From Candidatus Daviesbacteria bacterium RIFCSPHIGHO2_02_FULL_39_12 (GTDB lineage Bacteria; Patescibacteriota; Microgenomatia; Daviesbacterales; UBA10151): a stretch of DNA of 32,702 bases. A program made the translations under genes and the position numbers. The stretch covers positions 1 through 32,702 of the forward strand of contig MFCX01000011.1 in the NCBI GenBank assembly GCA_001777055.1, read 5' to 3'. Positions 1 to 8,937 of the stretch are shown here, in pieces. Each line of letters starts with the position of its first letter. The stretch's first letter is position 1. The notes below the pieces were generated by a model. The model saw only the letters and a list, made by a program, of their open reading frames with translations. It was not told the origin of the DNA and did not search any database.

Positions 1-201
1 AATGTAATCACCACCTATCTTCCGTCTTTAAGAGTATTTTAACAATTTAGGGGATTAATTGCGTAAGTTCTGTTAATTGTTAATCAGGTCAATAGAAGAG
101 GTTTTCATGTTGGGAATAGGCTGTTGTTGATTGGAAAATATTTAACTCCCAATAAGCTGGACCATTGACAAAACTTGCAACGATCGTTTAATGTATTGAT
201 A

Positions 202-693
202 ATGGTTAAGAAAAAGTTGAGGGATGCGATTTTGCTGGTCTTAGAAAAATCAGTTGATGGAATCGTCAGGATAGACGACTTTAGAGCCCACTACTACAGG
301 TATCACTACGGTGCTCCGGAACTTAATAAATCTGCTTTAGCTCAAGCTCTTAAAAGACTCCGGGAACATGGTTTTATAGAAAAGCAAAAAGATGAGGAAA
401 AGATTATCTTTAAACTCACAGAAGCAGGAAGAGATTGGCTGCTGAAAAATAAACCGGATGATCAAATAGAGTGGGATGGAGTATGGAGGTTGGTGATATT
501 TGATATTCCGGAGTCTTATAAAAGAGCCAGGAATACTTTAAGAAGGAGATTAAAGGATTGGGGTTTTTCTGCCTGGCAAAAGAGTGTTTGGGCCAGTAAA
601 AAACCTTTGACTACAGCTTTAAGAAAACTGGTTAAAGAGTTGGGGATAGATGATTGGGTTTTGGTGATAGAATCGTCCGGTAACGGTAAGTGA
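202..693 (+). CDS. PaaX-like / Cas2-like winged-helix transcriptional regulator
   Basis: N-terminal wHTH (LNKSALAQALKRLREHGFIEKQKDEEKIIFKLTEAGRDWL) plus C-terminal Cas2/PaaX-like ferredoxin fold (WRLVIFDIPESYKRARNTLRRRLKDWGFSAWQKSVWAS). ORF track starts at TTG 175; ATG at 202 is more likely. Confidence 0.7.
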   Translation: MVKKKLRDAILLVLEKSVDGIVRIDDFRAHYYRYHYGAPELNKSALAQALKRLREHGFIEKQKDEEKIIFKLTEAGRDWLLKNKPDDQIEWDGVWRLVIFDIPESYKRARNTLRRRLKDWGFSAWQKSVWASKKPLTTALRKLVKELGIDDWVLVIESSGNGK

Positions 694-700
694 TTAGATT

Positions 701-718
701 ATTAAACGATCGTTTAAT
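701..718. promoter_or_regulatory. 18-bp perfect palindrome ATTAAACGATCGTTTAAT; 13 nt of it (ACGATCGTTTAAT) recur at about 180-192 upstream of the same gene
   Basis: Read directly; sites flank the regulator gene. Confidence 0.6.
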
Positions 719-742
719 AAAGTGTTGATATATTTAAGGGTT

Positions 743-1102
743 TTAAGATACGCAATTAAGGCCTAGCCCTGGTTCAGTCCAACTATTAGGATCAGCAGGA
801 TACTTGCCAGGTTTTAGCAAGAAAACGCGATCGCCAACTGTCATGCAGGTAGAAGATGGGGTAGGCGTCATGGCTATTTCGGGTGTAAGGGCGGTTTCAG
901 ATATAAAGATAGGACTAATAAATCTTTCTGGATGTGGTACATCAAAACTCGAGATTACCAAAAGCAAGGAAAAAGCTATTGACGATCCAAGAATCTGCCT
1001 GGCTCTGTTACGCCCGCGTAATCTTGCAGCTTCATCTGCTTTTCTGCCTTTTTGTACATACTGACTTAACTTCATTAACGATTCTCGGATGCTCTCAGGC
1101 AT
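743..1102 (-). CDS. Small putative single-TM membrane protein
   Basis: MPESIRESLMKLSQYVQKGRKADEAARLRGRNRARQILGSSIAFSLLLVISSF...; basic segment then hydrophobic segment; divergent from the next gene. ATG at 1102 preferred over 1189. Confidence 0.45.
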   Translation of the reverse strand: MPESIRESLMKLSQYVQKGRKADEAARLRGRNRARQILGSSIAFSLLLVISSFDVPHPERFISPIFISETALTPEIAMTPTPSSTCMTVGDRVFLLKPGKYPADPNSWTEPGLGLNCVS

Positions 1103-1163
1103 AATCGTATTATCCCATAATAGATCTAGAAAAGCAACCTTAACTTTATGGTAAAATCTGCAC

Positions 1164-2426
1164 ATGGCATATCTGGCTGATTTACACATTCACTCCAGAT
1201 TCTCCCGTGCTTGTTCTTCAGCATTAAATATTCCTAATTTAGTTGATTGGGCCAAGATGAAGGGGATCGACGTGTTAGGTACAGGGGATTTTTTACATCC
1301 TCTTTGGTTTTCCGAGCTAAAGATGAATCTAACAGAGGACGGATCAGGTTTTTTAACTCACAAGGACGCTAACATTAAATTTGTTTTAACTGTGGAGATT
1401 GCCACTATGTATTCTGATAAAGGAAAAGGCAGAAGGTTGCACAACCTAATTTTCTTACCCGACTTTGCTTCAGCCGAAGCTTTTCAGAAACTACTTTTAG
1501 GAAGAAGAGCCAATTTAGGATCAGACGGCAGACCAATTTTAGGCATGTCCTCCAAAGATCTCCTGTCTTTGGCGCTTCAGGTTTCAGATAAAGCAATTTT
1601 CATCCCGGCTCATGCTTGGACCCCCTGGTTTGGAATTTTTGGTTCTGAGTCAGGTTATGACTCTTTGAAGGAGTGTTTTGAGGATTTAACTGAATATATT
1701 TATGGTATAGAAACCGGTTTGTCATCTGATCCGGCCATGAACTGGCGGATTTCCGAATTAGACCAAAGATCAATTGTGTCCTTTTCTGATGCCCATTCTT
1801 TACCTAATTTAGGCAGGGAATCAACAGTTTTTCCAGGAGAACTAAGTTACTTAAGTCTTTTAAGTAACTTAAAAAGTCAAAAAATAGCGGGCACAATAGA
1901 ATTTTATCCCGAGGAAGGTAAATATCATTATACAGGGCACAGGAATTGCAATGTTAAGTATTCACCTGAGGATACTAAAGCAAAGGGGACCATTTGTCCT
2001 GTTTGCAAAAGAGGTTTGACGGTTGGGGTGATGGAGAGAGTCGAGTCGCTAGCGACTCGACAGAATAATGAATTAAGAATTATGAATGATGGAGGGTTAA
2101 TTTCAAGTGAAAGCCTAAAAAGGCCGGGGTATAAGATGTTAGTGCCTCTGTTACAAATAATAGCTGAGGCATTTAATACAGCGCCGACTAGCCAAAAGGT
2201 TCAAAATGAATACAAAAAGTTAACTTCCGGTTTGGGTAGCGAAATAAAGATTTTAACTAAAATTGATACATCAGAAATTGCCAAAGTGTCAGGTTCAAGG
2301 ATTGCAGAAGGAATTTCAAAGGTAAGAAAGGGAGATTTAGTGATAGATCCGGGATATGACGGAGTATACGGGGTGGTGAAGATCTGGAATCATGAGAAAA
2401 CTGAGGAATTGGGGTTATTTGATTGA
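1164..2426 (+). CDS. PHP-domain endonuclease Q-like protein (TIGR00375-type)
   Basis: N-terminal ADLHIHSRFSRA PHP motif; Zn-finger-like H..C..(K)YSPEDTKAKGTICPVCKRGLTVGVMERVESLA; long PHP protein architecture of archaeal EndoQ. Confidence 0.7.
   Translation: MAYLADLHIHSRFSRACSSALNIPNLVDWAKMKGIDVLGTGDFLHPLWFSELKMNLTEDGSGFLTHKDANIKFVLTVEIATMYSDKGKGRRLHNLIFLPDFASAEAFQKLLLGRRANLGSDGRPILGMSSKDLLSLALQVSDKAIFIPAHAWTPWFGIFGSESGYDSLKECFEDLTEYIYGIETGLSSDPAMNWRISELDQRSIVSFSDAHSLPNLGRESTVFPGELSYLSLLSNLKSQKIAGTIEFYPEEGKYHYTGHRNCNVKYSPEDTKAKGTICPVCKRGLTVGVMERVESLATRQNNELRIMNDGGLISSESLKRPGYKMLVPLLQIIAEAFNTAPTSQKVQNEYKKLTSGLGSEIKILTKIDTSEIAKVSGSRIAEGISKVRKGDLVIDPGYDGVYGVVKIWNHEKTEELGLFD
2062..2089. repeat. 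Degenerate heptamer array AGAATAA/TGAATTA/AGAATTA/TGAATGA in EndoQ-like CDS
   Basis: Four consecutive 7-mers. Confidence 0.6.
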
Positions 2427-3058
2427 TGGCTATGAAAATTTTTAAAGACCGTCAGTCAGCCGGCCGGTTATTGGCCAAACATTTAAAAGAATATAAGGCT
2501 AAAAAAAATACTCTTGTTTTAGGAATCCCCAGGGGCGGGGTAGTGGTGGCAGCTCAAGTGGCCAGGAGTCTAAACTTGCCGCTGGATATTATGGTAACCC
2601 GGAAAATTGGCGCTCCTTTTCAGCCTGAACTGGCTCTGGGGGCAGTTGATGCTGATAAAGAAGTCGTCTGGAATTTGAAAGAAATTAATGATTTAGGATT
2701 AAAGATTAAAGATTTAAAAAAGGAAGCAGAAAAACAAGTTTGTGAGATAAAAAGAAGGGAGGTATTATATCGCCAGGGTAAAACCCCTTTATCAGTAGCA
2801 GATAAAATGATTCTCCTTGTTGATGACGGTATAGCCACAGGTTTAACTATACTGTCTGCTGCTAAATATTTAAAAAGGCATAAAGTGAAGAAAATAATTT
2901 TGGCAGCGCCGGTGGCAAGTCAGGATGCCGGATTGAAATTGCTTGAGCATATGGATGAAAGTGTGATATTAGAAACCCCCGGAGATTTTCAGGCAGTTGG
3001 CCAATTTTATCAAAGTTTTGAGCCCGTAGAGGATGCAGAGGTGATACAATTGATGTAA
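2426..3058 (+). CDS. Phosphoribosyltransferase family protein
   Basis: LVLGIPRGGVVVAAQVARSL ... ILLVDDGIATGLTILSAAKYL PRPP-binding motif; start overlaps upstream stop. Confidence 0.8.
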   Translation: MAMKIFKDRQSAGRLLAKHLKEYKAKKNTLVLGIPRGGVVVAAQVARSLNLPLDIMVTRKIGAPFQPELALGAVDADKEVVWNLKEINDLGLKIKDLKKEAEKQVCEIKRREVLYRQGKTPLSVADKMILLVDDGIATGLTILSAAKYLKRHKVKKIILAAPVASQDAGLKLLEHMDESVILETPGDFQAVGQFYQSFEPVEDAEVIQLM

Positions 3059-3062
3059 ACAC

Positions 3063-3836
3063 ATGGATGATAAATTTCTAAAAGTAGCCAAACAAGCAGC
3101 AATTCAAGCGGGGAAAGTTATTTCAGATTTATACGGTAAAGAACATAAACTGATGTTCAAAACTGACAATAGTAATTTCGCAACCCAAGCGGACCTAGAA
3201 GCAGAAAAAATCATAGTTAAGATAATTTCTGAACATTTTCCTTCTCATAATATTATTGCAGAAGAAAAAGTAAGAATTGATCAAAAATCACCCTTTACTT
3301 GGGCAATTGATCCGATTGATGGAACTATTTCCTTTGCTTCAAAGATGCCGTTTTTTGCAGTATCTATTGGTCTTTTGGAAAACAACCAACCTATCATAGG
3401 AGTTATTTATGATGTTGACCGGAGGGATTTGTATTGGGCTCAAAAGGGGCAAGGAGCCTATCTAAATGGTAAAAAAATTTCAGTTAGTAAAACAACAAAA
3501 TTGGCAGATGCTGTCATAGGATTAGGTATTGGCAGTATGGAGCGTAGAAGAGACAAGCTTGAAGAATATTTTTTTCCTCTTTTGGAAAAGATAAGGTATA
3601 TTTACATGTTGGGCGGAGGGGCTGTCACCATGGCTTTTTTGGCAAAAGGCTCCTTAGATGCTGTTCCTAATCAGGCATGGATATGGGATCAGGCTGCAGC
3701 AGGTATCATTATTACCGAAGCCGGCGGTATGGTCAGTGATAGATTTGGTAATCCGGTAGATTGGTCAACAGATTACACAGAGTTTATAGCTTCAAACGGT
3801 TTAATTCATGAACAGATTTTGGAAGCGCTTAGATGA
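3063..3836 (+). CDS. Inositol monophosphatase family protein
   Basis: AEEKVRIDQKSPFTWAIDPIDGTISFASKMPFFAVSIGL and WIWDQAAAGIIITEAGG motifs. Confidence 0.85.
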   Translation: MDDKFLKVAKQAAIQAGKVISDLYGKEHKLMFKTDNSNFATQADLEAEKIIVKIISEHFPSHNIIAEEKVRIDQKSPFTWAIDPIDGTISFASKMPFFAVSIGLLENNQPIIGVIYDVDRRDLYWAQKGQGAYLNGKKISVSKTTKLADAVIGLGIGSMERRRDKLEEYFFPLLEKIRYIYMLGGGAVTMAFLAKGSLDAVPNQAWIWDQAAAGIIITEAGGMVSDRFGNPVDWSTDYTEFIASNGLIHEQILEALR

Positions 3837-4375
3837 AATTAATTGTCGGTTTGGGTAATCCGGATATTAAATATCAAAATGCCAGACACAACTTGGGGTT
3901 TAAAGTGGTGGACAAATATGTATCATGTATCATGTATCATGTATCATGGGAAGATAATAAAAAGCTAAAATCGCAGGTGGCTAAAATAAATCAGCTGGTA
4001 ATAGCAAAGCCTCAAACTTATATGAATAATTCGGGCTTGGCAGTGAAGCTGCTTGTTTCCTACTACAAAATAGCTCCTGCTGATATTATAGTAGTTCATG
4101 ATGAACTGGATTTGCCATTGGGTAAGATTAAGGTTAGGTTGGGGGGGGCTGCAGCAGGTCATCACGGAGTAGCATCAATTATTAATGCTTTAAGCACAGA
4201 CCAATTTGTCAGAGTAAGACTGGGCATTGGTAATGAAAAATCCTGGGATTTTGTTTTAGAGAGGTTCTTGCCATCTGAGCAAACTAAGGTTAGTCAGATG
4301 GTTAAACAGGCTGTTAAAGCCGTAGAGATACTGATTGATCAGGACTTAGAAGCAGCCCAAAACAGATTTAATTGA
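3833..4375 (+). CDS. pth: Peptidyl-tRNA hydrolase
   Basis: MKLIVGLGNPDIKYQNARHNLGF, KPQTYMNNSG, HDELDLPLGKIKVRLGGAAAGHHGV. Confidence 0.93.
   Translation: MKLIVGLGNPDIKYQNARHNLGFKVVDKYVSCIMYHVSWEDNKKLKSQVAKINQLVIAKPQTYMNNSGLAVKLLVSYYKIAPADIIVVHDELDLPLGKIKVRLGGAAAGHHGVASIINALSTDQFVRVRLGIGNEKSWDFVLERFLPSEQTKVSQMVKQAVKAVEILIDQDLEAAQNRFN
3920..3947. repeat. Perfect heptamer array (GTATCAT)x4 in pth
   Basis: Read directly. Confidence 0.95.
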
Positions 4376-4379
4376 TAAT

Positions 4380-5132
4380 ATGATATTAGTTTATATTTTA
4401 ATTTTCACTTTTTTAGGCAGTGTAGTCTCCTTAATCGGCGGAATATTGCTTCTCATTAAAGAAAAATTTGCCATAAAAATATCTCATTTTCTGGCTTCTT
4501 TTGCCGCAGGCACTCTGCTTGGAACTGCCTTTTTTGATCTGCTTCCTGAAGCCAAAGAAGCTGCCGCAGAGAGCGGAATAAATGTGTTCTTTTGGACATT
4601 GGCCGGAATCCTGATGTTTTTCCTGCTGGAGCGGTTTATTCATCACCATGATCATGGCAGACATCCCGGAGAAAAAAAATCCTTAATGTCCTTAATAGTG
4701 ATTGGCGATACGGTGCACAATTTCATAGACGGGATAGCCATAGCTGCTACTTTTCTAATCAATGTTCCCTTGGGGATTGTCACTTCTTTGGCGGTTGCTG
4801 CCCATGAGATTCCGCAGGAAATAGGCGATTTTGGCTTAATGTTGCAGCAGGGCATAACCAAAAACAGAGTGCTGCTTATTAATTTCTACAGCGCTTTGGC
4901 CGCCATAGCCGGCGCCGTTTTGACCTATCTGGTCAAAGATTCAATTCAGGATTTGCTGCCGGTAGTCATGTCCCTAACCTCCGGTTTTTTTATTTATATT
5001 GCAGCCGCAAACTTGATACCGGAAATTCACAATAATGATAATAAAAAAGTGGCTTTTTGGGAAACCGCGGTATTGATGTTAGGGGTTTTGGTAATTTATG
5101 TTACTATCTCTTTACTGGAAGGCCGGGTATAA
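4380..5132 (+). CDS. ZIP family metal transporter
   Basis: Multi-TM protein with His-rich loop (HHHDHGRHPGE) and ZIP motifs GDTVHNFIDGIAI and AAHEIPQEIGDF. Confidence 0.88.
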   Translation: MILVYILIFTFLGSVVSLIGGILLLIKEKFAIKISHFLASFAAGTLLGTAFFDLLPEAKEAAAESGINVFFWTLAGILMFFLLERFIHHHDHGRHPGEKKSLMSLIVIGDTVHNFIDGIAIAATFLINVPLGIVTSLAVAAHEIPQEIGDFGLMLQQGITKNRVLLINFYSALAAIAGAVLTYLVKDSIQDLLPVVMSLTSGFFIYIAAANLIPEIHNNDNKKVAFWETAVLMLGVLVIYVTISLLEGRV

Positions 5133-5141
5133 TCAGGCGTC

Positions 5142-5675
5142 ATGGACGAGCAGATTATTTTGGCAGTAGATGATCAAGGAAAATTTTTGGAATATATCCC
5201 CAAAAGCATCGGACATACAGGATTAGGCAGAAGGCACCTTGCTGTTACTTTTTTGATATTTAATAGTAAAGGGGAAGTGCTTTTACAAAGAAGAAAGCAC
5301 CAGGTATTTGATAATATTTGGGATTTTACAGCCTCAACTCACCCTCTTCATAAAAGAGACGGTACTAACGAGACTCTCAAAGAAGCTGCATTAAGATCCC
5401 TTAAGAATGAGTGCAATATAGATTTATCCATTACGGATATTAAAGTTGTAGGGGAATTTAACTACTTTGCGCAAATAGGAGAATATTGCGAAAACGAACA
5501 TGATTTTTTACTTATAGGAGAATATAATGGACAAGTTAAATTAAACCCTGAAGTGGCTTATGAATATAAATGGGTAAGTAAACAGGTATTATTAAATGAC
5601 ATGAATCAAAATCCTCAAAAATATACAGCCTGGGCAAATGAGGGATTAAAGGTGTTAAAAGAGAAACTAGAATAA
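5142..5675 (+). CDS. idi: Type 1 (Nudix) isopentenyl-diphosphate delta-isomerase
   Basis: LQRRKHQVFDNIWDFTASTHPLHKRDGTNETLKEAALRSLKNECNI; adjacent to mevalonate genes. Confidence 0.8.
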   Translation: MDEQIILAVDDQGKFLEYIPKSIGHTGLGRRHLAVTFLIFNSKGEVLLQRRKHQVFDNIWDFTASTHPLHKRDGTNETLKEAALRSLKNECNIDLSITDIKVVGEFNYFAQIGEYCENEHDFLLIGEYNGQVKLNPEVAYEYKWVSKQVLLNDMNQNPQKYTAWANEGLKVLKEKLE

Positions 5676-6653
5676 ATGATTGTTTGTTAGTCCGGCGCCT
5701 TCAGCCGGAGTATTGGCAATAACTTCTCTGACCTCTGCTAGCTCTTTTAATTTTTTAGTTAATTTTTCCACATTTTTTTGTTCAACCATAATATGTACAT
5801 CCTGGCCGGTATTGATTGTAAAATAGGCCTCTAAACCATCAGTCCTCCATTTTTGAACCAGTTTCATCATTAAAATGGTATTGGGTTGCCAATAAATTAA
5901 TGGGGGAGTTTGAGTAATCATAATGGCATGTAATTCTAAGGCTTCTCCTTCTACTAACTCGCCAAATTTTTGAAAGTCCCGCTCTTTAATTAACTTCTTA
6001 ACTAATTCATTTTTTTGCCCCATGTGAGCCTTTCTGGTCTCCATAAAAGGGGAGGACTTGGCTGTTTGCTGGCCTACGCTTGTTGGCACGTCTTTCTTGC
6101 CAGAAGAAACAATTGCTACAACATCTGCAATATCCCAATAGTTAGGCGGGAAGATTTGGACAGCATATGAAGTTTCCGAAGTATCACCATCCAGCCATTC
6201 TACAAATCCAGCAGGGACGGATCTACAGGCAGAACCTGAACCTTGTCTGGCTAAGATGGATAAATCTTTTTCTGATAAAGATAGTCCTGCAGCTTTAGAA
6301 GCAGCTAGTGATAATGCAGCGAATCCTGCAGCAGAAGAGGAAAGTCCTGTACCAATTGGAAAATTGTTGCTGGAAACAACTTTTGCTTTTAAATCTATTC
6401 CTGTCAATTTTCTGACTCTGTCTAAATGTTTAATTACTCTGGAATCTTCACCCGCTTCAATCTCACCATTTAACAATACTTGGTCTTGACCTAGTCCTTG
6501 CTGAAATTCCACTGTGGTAGTGGTTAGTAAGTTAGATAAACACATAGATATACTGCCATTTTCAGGAAGTCTTAAGACCTCATCTTTTTTACCCCAATAT
6601 TTAGTAAAAGCAATATTTGATGGTGCAATAGCTGTAGCTTTCTCTATGCTCAT
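5667..6653 (-). CDS. mvaD: (Di)phosphomevalonate decarboxylase
   Basis: ATAIAPSNIAFTKYWGKKDEVLRLPENGSISMCLSN, GTGLSSSAAGFAAL, ARQGSGSACRSVPAGFVEW. Confidence 0.9.
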   Translation of the reverse strand: MSIEKATAIAPSNIAFTKYWGKKDEVLRLPENGSISMCLSNLLTTTTVEFQQGLGQDQVLLNGEIEAGEDSRVIKHLDRVRKLTGIDLKAKVVSSNNFPIGTGLSSSAAGFAALSLAASKAAGLSLSEKDLSILARQGSGSACRSVPAGFVEWLDGDTSETSYAVQIFPPNYWDIADVVAIVSSGKKDVPTSVGQQTAKSSPFMETRKAHMGQKNELVKKLIKERDFQKFGELVEGEALELHAIMITQTPPLIYWQPNTILMMKLVQKWRTDGLEAYFTINTGQDVHIMVEQKNVEKLTKKLKELAEVREVIANTPAEGAGLTNNHLF

Positions 6654-7684
6654 TTTTCTATTCTAACACCCGGGGCGTTGACTTTAACATTAACAACTTT
6701 TCCTCCGGCCTTGGTAATGGCTTTTTTAACACCACTTACTTTATTTGCCGGAGCAATAGCTATCATACAATCACCAATACCTGCCCCGGATAGTTTAGCC
6801 CCATATGCTCCTGCTTCCCGGGCTGCATATATCATATCTGCTAATTTTTTACCCTCCACCCCTAAACTGACTAATAAACCTTGATTTAAGTCCATTAGTT
6901 CCCCTAAAGTTTGATAATCTTCTTTTAGTAAAGCTTTTTTGGCTAGATCTACAAGATAACCTATCTGGCTGTAAATATTTTCTATGACATTTGGGTATTT
7001 TTTAGCTTTCTCAGCTACCTGTTTTACTAAAGTTACAGTGTCTGCTTTGATGCCTGAATAGCCAATAATTAAAGGTAAATGCTTTAAATTTAAAGGTTTG
7101 ATGGTTTTGGAGCCGGCTTTGGAATAATATAAAGTGCCTCCATAAGTAGCTGCAGCCACATCAAATCCGGAACCTGTTCCTTGAACATCCAAAACAGTCT
7201 GAAATGAAAGTTCAAAAATTTGCCTGCAGGATAATTTTGCGTTAAAAAGTTCTGATAAAGCTTTTAAAGTACAAACAGTGGAGGCAGAAGATGAGCCAAA
7301 ACCAAAGAGTGGAGAAAAGTCTGATTTAGTGGTAATCCTGATTCCTATTATGTCATTCCCGCGCAGGCGGGAATCTATATTATTTATGGATCCCCGATTA
7401 GATTGGGGATGACGGGCAAAAAAATTATACATTGCCCTCTCTACAAACTTGGCGCCTTTGGGGATGTCGCCTTTGCCAAGTTCAGATAGAGGTTTGCTGT
7501 AGTTTGTTACTCCTGCATCTTTAGCGTTTAGTTCAAATACACTATTTTCCAGAGTTTCAGCTTTTAGAGTTAATCTTTGATCAACAGCAGTAACTAAAGA
7601 AGGCCTATTATAAACAACTGCATGTTCTCCCAAAAGCATTAACTTTCCCGGAGCTGAAACTATAATTTGTGTTAGATTTGCCAT
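6650..7684 (-). CDS. GHMP kinase, probable phosphomevalonate kinase
   Basis: VSAPGKLMLLGEHAVVY, FGFGSSSASTVCTLKAL, GTGSGFDVAAATYGG; contains an in-frame palindromic repeat (...GSINNIDSRLRGND...). Confidence 0.7.
   Translation of the reverse strand: MANLTQIIVSAPGKLMLLGEHAVVYNRPSLVTAVDQRLTLKAETLENSVFELNAKDAGVTNYSKPLSELGKGDIPKGAKFVERAMYNFFARHPQSNRGSINNIDSRLRGNDIIGIRITTKSDFSPLFGFGSSSASTVCTLKALSELFNAKLSCRQIFELSFQTVLDVQGTGSGFDVAAATYGGTLYYSKAGSKTIKPLNLKHLPLIIGYSGIKADTVTLVKQVAEKAKKYPNVIENIYSQIGYLVDLAKKALLKEDYQTLGELMDLNQGLLVSLGVEGKKLADMIYAAREAGAYGAKLSGAGIGDCMIAIAPANKVSGVKKAITKAGGKVVNVKVNAPGVRIEK
7352..7413. repeat. Palindromic repeat GTCATTCCCGCGCAGGCGGGAAT...TGGGGATGAC inside a GHMP kinase CDS
   Basis: Outer arms GTCATTCCC / GGGGATGAC and inner CCCGC/GCGGG; translated as SRLRGND in an intact ORF. 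Confidence 0.8.
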
Positions 7685-8619
7685 CCTGTTTTTAATCCCG
7701 CAACTCCTAAGGCAGCGCTGAAAAATGGTAGATTAAAAGACTTAGCTATACTTTCTAACTTGTTTTTATCTTGATGATAGCAAAGTAACACTCCGGTGGC
7801 TTTGGTTTTCCCGCCGGCGCCACAGATTTTGGCAGCGCCTCCGGCATTCTCAATTTTTCTGATAATTCCTTTAACGTAATTTGAACAAACCCCCATTGCT
7901 TCTAAATTCTTTTCTCCCTTCCTAATAATCCTAATCAATTCTTTTTCATTAGATTGTGAAAGAGCAGGAAGTAATTCTCTTACTAATTTTTCCTGATCAA
8001 TGAATAGTTTTTCAAATTTTGACTTTTGATTTTTGACTTTTGAACTTACTATACCGACTATTTCAGCTGTTATCTCCTTGGGTTTGCCTGTATTAATAAG
8101 CAGGAAATTTTTGGAAAGTTTAGATGGAATAGTAAACGGTAACGGTTGAATGATTTTTAAATCAGGGGTTTCTTTTCTAAACCAAACCAGTCCTCCAAAT
8201 ACAACTGTGGAATTATCTCCTCCTGAAGGATTTCCATGAAAGACCTTTTCTGCCTCGTAAGCTAAGTTGTTGACTAAATTTAGGTCCCACTGGATCTTTA
8301 AAAAGATGAGCAAAGCTGCAATATAGGCAGCTGAGACTGCTGCAGAGGAGCCTAAACCCGAGCCAATGGGGATTTGAGAAGAAATAGACAATTGATAAGA
8401 AGGGATTTTTTTAATTTTAAAGTGCTTTTTGATAATAGGTTCGATGATTTTATCTAGTCCGTCATTGCGAGCAACCCCCTCGGCTGCGCTCGGAATGACA
8501 GTAACCGTCACTCTTAAACCAACGGCAGCAAGTATTGCCGGTTTGCCATAAACCACGCTATGCTCGCCAAGTAAATGTACTTTGCCTGGGGCAGAAACAA
8601 TAATAGGAGAGTTTTTCAT
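7672..8619 (-). CDS. mvk: Mevalonate kinase
   Basis: IIVSAPGKVHLLGEHSVVYGKPAI, PIGSGLGSSAAVSAAYIAALL, KICGAGGKTKATGVLL. Confidence 0.85.
   Translation of the reverse strand: MKNSPIIVSAPGKVHLLGEHSVVYGKPAILAAVGLRVTVTVIPSAAEGVARNDGLDKIIEPIIKKHFKIKKIPSYQLSISSQIPIGSGLGSSAAVSAAYIAALLIFLKIQWDLNLVNNLAYEAEKVFHGNPSGGDNSTVVFGGLVWFRKETPDLKIIQPLPFTIPSKLSKNFLLINTGKPKEITAEIVGIVSSKVKNQKSKFEKLFIDQEKLVRELLPALSQSNEKELIRIIRKGEKNLEAMGVCSNYVKGIIRKIENAGGAAKICGAGGKTKATGVLLCYHQDKNKLESIAKSFNLPFFSAALGVAGLKTGWQI
8017..8044. repeat. Heptamer array TTTTGAC/TTTTGAT/TTTTGAC/TTTTGAA in mevalonate kinase CDS
   Basis: Read directly. Confidence 0.85.
8461..8499. repeat. Palindromic repeat GTCATTGCGAGC...GCTCGGAATGAC inside mevalonate kinase CDS
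   Basis: Outer arms GTCATT/AATGAC; translated VIPSAAEGVARND. Confidence 0.75.
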
Positions 8620-8637
8620 GTTTTCAATCCACCTCAG

Positions 8638-8937
8638 CTATATTGATTTAACTTTAACTCCGTATTCTATCACATCTTCACTTCTGGCTTTACCGATTTT
8701 TCTGATCACCACTTGTACTTTCTGATTCGGTTTTAGATCCTTTTCATCGCAGTCTACAATTTGCACAGGTAATTTTTCTCCCTCAGTGAGTTGAACGATT
8801 CCCACCAAATAGGGGACTTGGTTTTCAAATCCCTGGGGGGCGACCAGGATTTTAGTCCACACTAAAAGCTTACCTATTTTATTTAGGTAATTATGCAAAG
8901 TCTTATGTTGTCTCCAAATTTGTACAGGACTATTCAT
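8638..8937 (-). CDS. DUF35 OB-fold protein without the usual Zn-ribbon cysteines (thiolase/HMGCS partner)
   Basis: OB-fold-like VWTKILVAPQGFENQVPYLVGIVQLTEGEKLPVQIVDCD..., next to thiolase and HMGCS; only one Cys in the whole protein. Confidence 0.7.
   Translation of the reverse strand: MNSPVQIWRQHKTLHNYLNKIGKLLVWTKILVAPQGFENQVPYLVGIVQLTEGEKLPVQIVDCDEKDLKPNQKVQVVIRKIGKARSEDVIEYGVKVKSI

Noticed and set aside
202-693. Cas2 as evidence of a CRISPR-Cas locus
   Set aside because: The protein has an N-terminal wHTH like PaaX regulators; no cas genes or spaced direct repeats are present nearby.
804-1064. 86-aa + strand ORF antisense to 743-1102
   Set aside because: The opposite strand gives a more plausible membrane protein; no motif or SD supports this one.
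5490-5530. Direct repeat ATAGGAGAATAT within idi
   Set aside because: Encodes two natural IGEY segments in the Nudix protein; no sign of a mobile or tandem element.
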